Below, piece by piece: positions 59,968 to 64,000 of a DNA stretch of 64,000 bases (position 1 is the stretch's first letter; each line of letters opens with the position of its first letter). The notes below the pieces were generated by a model. It did no database searches, was not told where the DNA came from, and saw nothing but the letters and a program-made list of their open reading frames with translations. Origin of the DNA: Microcebus murinus (Eukaryota > Chordata > Mammalia > Primates > Cheirogaleidae). Position numbers and translations under genes: made by a program. Location: contig NC_134117.1 in assembly GCF_040939455.1 (NCBI RefSeq), positions 66,672,501 to 66,736,500 on the forward strand, read 5' to 3'.

Positions 59968-60609
59968 CTACAGCCACTGGCCGCGTCAACTCAGCTGTGG
60001 GGCCCGGCCCTGCCCTGCCCTGCCGGGCTTCCACGGGCAACACCGAACCGTCCCAGCGGCTTTCTGCCTCGGCTCGTCCCCTCCCACTGCGAGCAGAGTG
60101 CTCGTCCGGAACATCAGGTTTTGCCACCCCCTCCTCGACAACCCCCTGCCCTCCCTCACGCCCCACAGCAAAGCACACAAGGCCCATCACCTGGATTCTG
60201 CGGCAAGAGCTCGGGATAAAACAAAGACAGAAATGAGGGAGGCAAACACCCAGACTGGCAGATTTAGGATGTTTGTGATGGCAAACACGCTTTCTTTCTA
60301 ACTTCAGTAACTAGCTATATTCCAAGCCTCTCCCCTAGGATTAACCATATCATTCATCCATTGGATTTGAGGAGCTTCTGCACTCTGCCAAGTGCGATGT
60401 CCAATACTGCAGAGCTTATGGCCCAGAGATGCAAACACCAACCCTAAAAACTATTAGAGCAATCAGTGTGCAGACAGACGCCGTGATAAATACAGCCACA
60501 TGAATGCAGGGGTTTTGGGAGGGGTGGCAAAGGCTGGGGGATGAGGGGAGACCTCAGTGAGGAGGTGACAGGTAAGTGGAAACGAGAAGGTTAACTCATC
60601 GTAAAAAAG

Positions 60610-60800
60610 CTCACACAGGTCTAGCAGGTTCTATGTGCTAGGGAATAGTCTACATCCTTAGAAAATAGTGTCAAATCCTCATGTCCATCCTTTGGGATGC
60701 TTATTTCTATTTTCCCACTTTTGCACAACCAGAAATCAAGGCAAAGAAGGGTGATCTATCTTGCCAAGCCACTGTGAGGGTGGCAGGGACGGCATTCAAC
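60610..60800 (-). mobile_element. MIR SINE relic, antisense
   Basis: CTATGTGCTAGGGAATAGTC, TATTTCTATTTTCCCACTTT and GATCTATCTTGCCAAGCCAC follow reverse-complement MIR order. Confidence 0.7.
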
Positions 60801-61499
60801 TAGAGGAGGAAGAAGCTTCCTGAGACTGAAACCCTGTGCGAGAGTCTGGTCCGGGCAGAGCTCAGCGTGCTGAAGGAGCCGCAGCGTGGCCGGCGAGGCC
60901 GCAGTGTCTGTGAGGAGGAGCACGGCATGAAGGGACGACGGTGAGGCAGGCAGAGCCCAGACATGGGCTCCAGAGGGCAAGGGGGAGTGTGGGTTTATGC
61001 TGCATGCAGTGGCGGGGCAGCCCCTGCTGCGCACATGTTCCCCGCGGTGTGTTTCTTCTGTTGGGGTATCTTGGGGTCTCAACCATGAGCCAGTGGGAGC
61101 TGGTAGCATCCAGACTCCAAACCTCCAACCTCTTCCATTTGGGGCGTGGAGCTCTTAAGTCCTGGTCCATGGCGATATATTCAGCTAAAGACATCTGTAG
61201 TGACCTCTTTAACCCTCTGAGTGTGCGCAGTTAGAGGCAATTCTTCGCAGCCCAGAGAAGCGCACTGACAGCCACATGGTTGAGCGGTGCCCACCCTGCA
61301 CCTGCCATGCAGACCAGTTGTGACCACAGGCCTGAGGCTGGGCTAATTCTCACGCATGAGCCTGTGTCTGGCGGAGACAAAGGGTCACAGCCCCGAGGGG
61401 TCCCCTGACCTGTCAGCACTGTGGACCCAGCACGGCATGGCCTCCTGCTGGCTAGAATGGCCTGGCTGAGTGCAAAGATCCGGCTTGGGGAGCACCAGA

Positions 61500-61695
61500 C
61501 CTCAGCTGTGACTCCTGGACCAGGGACTTGCCCCTGCATGACCTCGGTGATCTCATCTGTGCTGCACAGGCCGCCAATCCCTCAGGACAGGGGCTGCGTG
61601 TCACTCTCCGTGATTTTCCCTGAGCAAGCACAGAGCCTGGCACCACTGAGGCTATCCACAGATGTTCGTTGTGTCAATAAATGCATGAATGCATT
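61500..61695 (+). mobile_element. Possible MIR/L2-type relic
   Basis: CAGGGACTTGCCCCTGCATG, GGTGATCTCATCTGTGC and ATAAATGCATGAATGCATTA suggest a decayed MIR-like element; weak match. Confidence 0.45.
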
Positions 61696-62089
61696 AATTG
61701 AATAATGAAAACTTAACAAAAAGGGTTGTTGTGAGATGGTGACATGGTGGCCACTAAGTGGTCAGGGCACTGATCGTCATGAAAGAGCTAGAATGTGGCT
61801 GTGCACGCAGAGACTTGGCTGAGATCAATGCATGGTTTACGGGGCATTTGTGTGGGTTTGGGGCATGCTCCTGAGCACCAGATCTCTCTCACATGCCACA
61901 TTCCATGGTTAAGTGGGCAGCTGCAGTGTTGCTCCTCGTCTCGTGGCTCACAGCGTGCCGGGAAGCTGCGTGCCTGTATGTCCACTGGCCTTAATCAGCC
62001 TTTGCCGGTAGGGTGAGTAGGTTGGGCCTTCTGGCACCAGGGCCTCTGAGAAGGCCGGCAGCTGAATGACTAGCAGACTATGGAGAAAC

Positions 62090-62300
62090 AGCAGAGCTTG
62101 GTGTTCATGGATATCAGCCTAAATCCCGGCTGGGAACCTCTCGATTTTAGCTTTCTCATCACTAAAATGTGATGTTTTAATAAACGCACCTACTTCACAA
62201 GGTTATTGGGACAAAATGAAAAGAGGGAACACACCCAGACCATTAGTGCAAGATCGGGCAGGTAATAGGAGCTCCATAAAAGTGGGTTAGCAGTTGTAGA
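62090..62300 (+). mobile_element. MIR SINE relic
   Basis: AGCTTTCTCATCACTAAAAT, ACTTCACAAGGTTATTGGGA and AGGTAATAGGAGCTCCATAA follow MIR order. Confidence 0.8.
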
Positions 62301-62344
62301 GTCTGATGGCCACATAGACCGGCAGCCCCATCAGGCCAGTGTAG

Positions 62345-62538
62345 ACATGAGCGACTGTGTATTGAGAACATGGTAGGGACTGATCGTTTTACACTGTTTG
62401 TATCCTCATAACAGCCTGCAGACTGGTTCTCATTAAGTCTATTTTATGTCTTGAAGACCCGAGGCTCAGACTCTAGATGACTTGCCCACGCTTGCAATTG
62501 GAAGGAGGCAACACTGACCGTCAGAGCTGGGTGGTTCT
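62345..62538 (-). mobile_element. MIR SINE relic, antisense
   Basis: GTATCCTCATAACAGCCTGC, GACCCGAGGCTCAGACTC and GATGACTTGCCCACGCTTGC follow reverse-complement MIR order. It faces the plus-strand MIR just upstream. Confidence 0.8.
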
Positions 62539-62789
62539 GACCCACGTGGACGTGCTCTTTCCAGAACATCAGTCTGTTCTCGAGGGCCAGGCTCTGGCCT
62601 AGGGGACAGTGAGGCTCCAGCCACACCGTGACTGTGGGGTCACACCCCCACCCCTCTGCTCCTTAGGCAGCTCCTGTGTGACATCAGGTGGCTGCTTCAT
62701 TTTACTCACTGCCTCCTCTTCCTGCTACCCACAATCGATGCATTTATTATGCCCAATCTTATTCCAGAAATAATAGGAGACAGCACAGA

Positions 62790-62815
62790 ACAAAAACAAA
62801 CAAACAAACAAAAAA
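62790..62815 (+). repeat. (AAAC)n short repeat
   Basis: Interrupted AAAC units ending in an A-run. Confidence 0.85.
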
Positions 62816-64000
62816 GGAAATTTGAATATGGAAGTGACAGAGGAAAGATAAACAGGTCACGGGTACAAAATGACTTTGAGAATGAGGCTACGCCAATGCG
62901 AACGCTAATATCCCATACTCCTGCTTATGAGTAAGCCGGAGTGATAATAGCCACTTCCTGAAGCCAGTTGTTCTATTTTTCAGACAGATATAATTGCAGG
63001 TGCTTATCTTGGTTCAATAGTTGTGGAGCCTGCTACACAGTAGGTGCTCAATAAGTGGCTATTAAGTTGCTAAACATTTATTGAATGCCCACTCTGCATG
63101 CCGTGGTCTGCAAGCCTGTTACAGCACATAACCCATGCCACACACACACACCCACACAACCTGTTCTCTGCCGAAGCAAAGGAGCGTATCTATATTCGAG
63201 GAAAGAGTTTAGTTCCCAGGATGAAGGGAAAGACAGCCGCAGCAGTTCCAGACAAGGCTGAGAGCTATTTATACCAGGCCCCATTTCCTACACATGGCAG
63301 GGAGCACTGCTCCCCGACCTCCCTTGCACTCCCCCAAGGCGTGCCCTGGCGAGGGGCAGCCCACAGCTCTGCACACCCCACACAACAAAGCCCCTTAGAG
63401 AACCACTGGCAGCAGGCAGTGGGCAACCTGAGGTCCAAGGCTTCCCCGGAAGCAGACGCCGCGTGCCGCGTGCCAGGAGGAGGGTGACCCTGCCCAGGAG
63501 GAGCTGCACCATGGAGGAACACGAGGACACTGTGGGAGCCAGCACAGCCCACCAGGGACATTTTCTTATAGTCACAGAGCACATGGCCTTCTGATGAAAG
63601 CAAACAGTGATAAACCACTTCTTTCCCAAAGACATGGAAATTGGACTAGCCACTTTTGATTATGGTGATCACTGGGGTGGGGAGGGCAGCCCACAGGGTG
63701 TCTGTTGGGAGAAATTTTGCATGGAGACCTCACGGTCAGCAAGCGGACAGGCAGCGGGCAGGCCTGGTCCAGAGCAGCCTGCTCTCTGGGATCCCGCCCC
63801 CCACACTGGTCCTGGCCCTTTGCCCTCTGGGGCCATGCAAAGGACATGTCATTCCTTTGGCACCCAGCAAGCCTTACGGCACTGGAGGTGGACAGCTCAC
63901 CCCTGCCCACTCACCTCTGCCCTCTCCAGGTTGAGTTTTCCTGGTCCTCCTTTGACCTGGTGTGCGCCCCTCTGCCCTGACTCCACTTAGCAGCCCAGCA

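Noticed and set aside
63265..63990. Overlapping frames over 110 codons on both strands near the window end, considered as the next GRID1 exon
   Set aside because: None resembles the GRID1 S1/S2 or membrane region, and several frames on both strands are equally open, as expected for GC-rich intron.

Overview
The window is nuclear DNA of a primate, most likely a strepsirrhine (lemur-type). Three observations support this. The one full-length Alu (21969-22302) carries the lemur-style right-monomer sequence. A young L1 lineage is present that is clearly primate-like but differs from human L1. The only protein-coding gene I can recognise is GRID1, which encodes glutamate receptor delta-1. The species itself is an inference. 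In human, GRID1 lies in 10q23.2, next to a gene-poor stretch on its 3' side, which fits what is seen here.

Layout. From 1 to about 42.4 kb the DNA is AT-rich, holds no gene and is dominated by LINE-1. It contains an antisense old L1 (2.4-3.75 kb), degraded sense L1s (5.5-7.3 kb and 8.34-10.96 kb, the second split by a solo LTR), and L2 and MIR relics (15-18.6 kb). Two old near-full-length L1s that include 5' UTR sequence lie at about 19.5-30.5 kb and 34.4-40 kb. They have themselves been targets of later insertions. The first holds the Alu and a full-length younger L1 (23700-29154) with a 12-bp target duplication, one stop in ORF1, and two stops plus a frameshift in ORF2. The second holds at least two 5'-truncated copies of the same younger lineage, and a third abuts its end.

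From about 42.4 kb to the end the DNA is GC-richer, has no L1 that I can see, and contains scattered MIR relics and one MaLR-type LTR. The 3' end of GRID1 lies here on the minus strand. The penultimate coding exon (59704-59944) encodes the end of the ligand-binding domain plus the M4 membrane helix. A 7138-bp intron separates it from the last coding exon (52137-52565), which encodes the cytoplasmic tail ending in the PDZ ligand GTSI. A short 3' UTR with two Pumilio-type sites leads to an AATAAA signal at 51886-51881. The rest of GRID1 lies beyond position 64000.

Items of most interest are a very G-rich (seven G3 runs, one-base loops) quadruplex motif just after the GRID1 stop codon, paired Pumilio sites in the 3' UTR, a 448-codon open frame convergent with the GRID1 3' end, an enhancer-like block inside the last GRID1 intron, and the L1-into-L1 nesting. 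I saw no prokaryotic-type system, CRISPR array, tRNA or rRNA gene. Repeat edges are estimates read by eye unless a target duplication fixes them.
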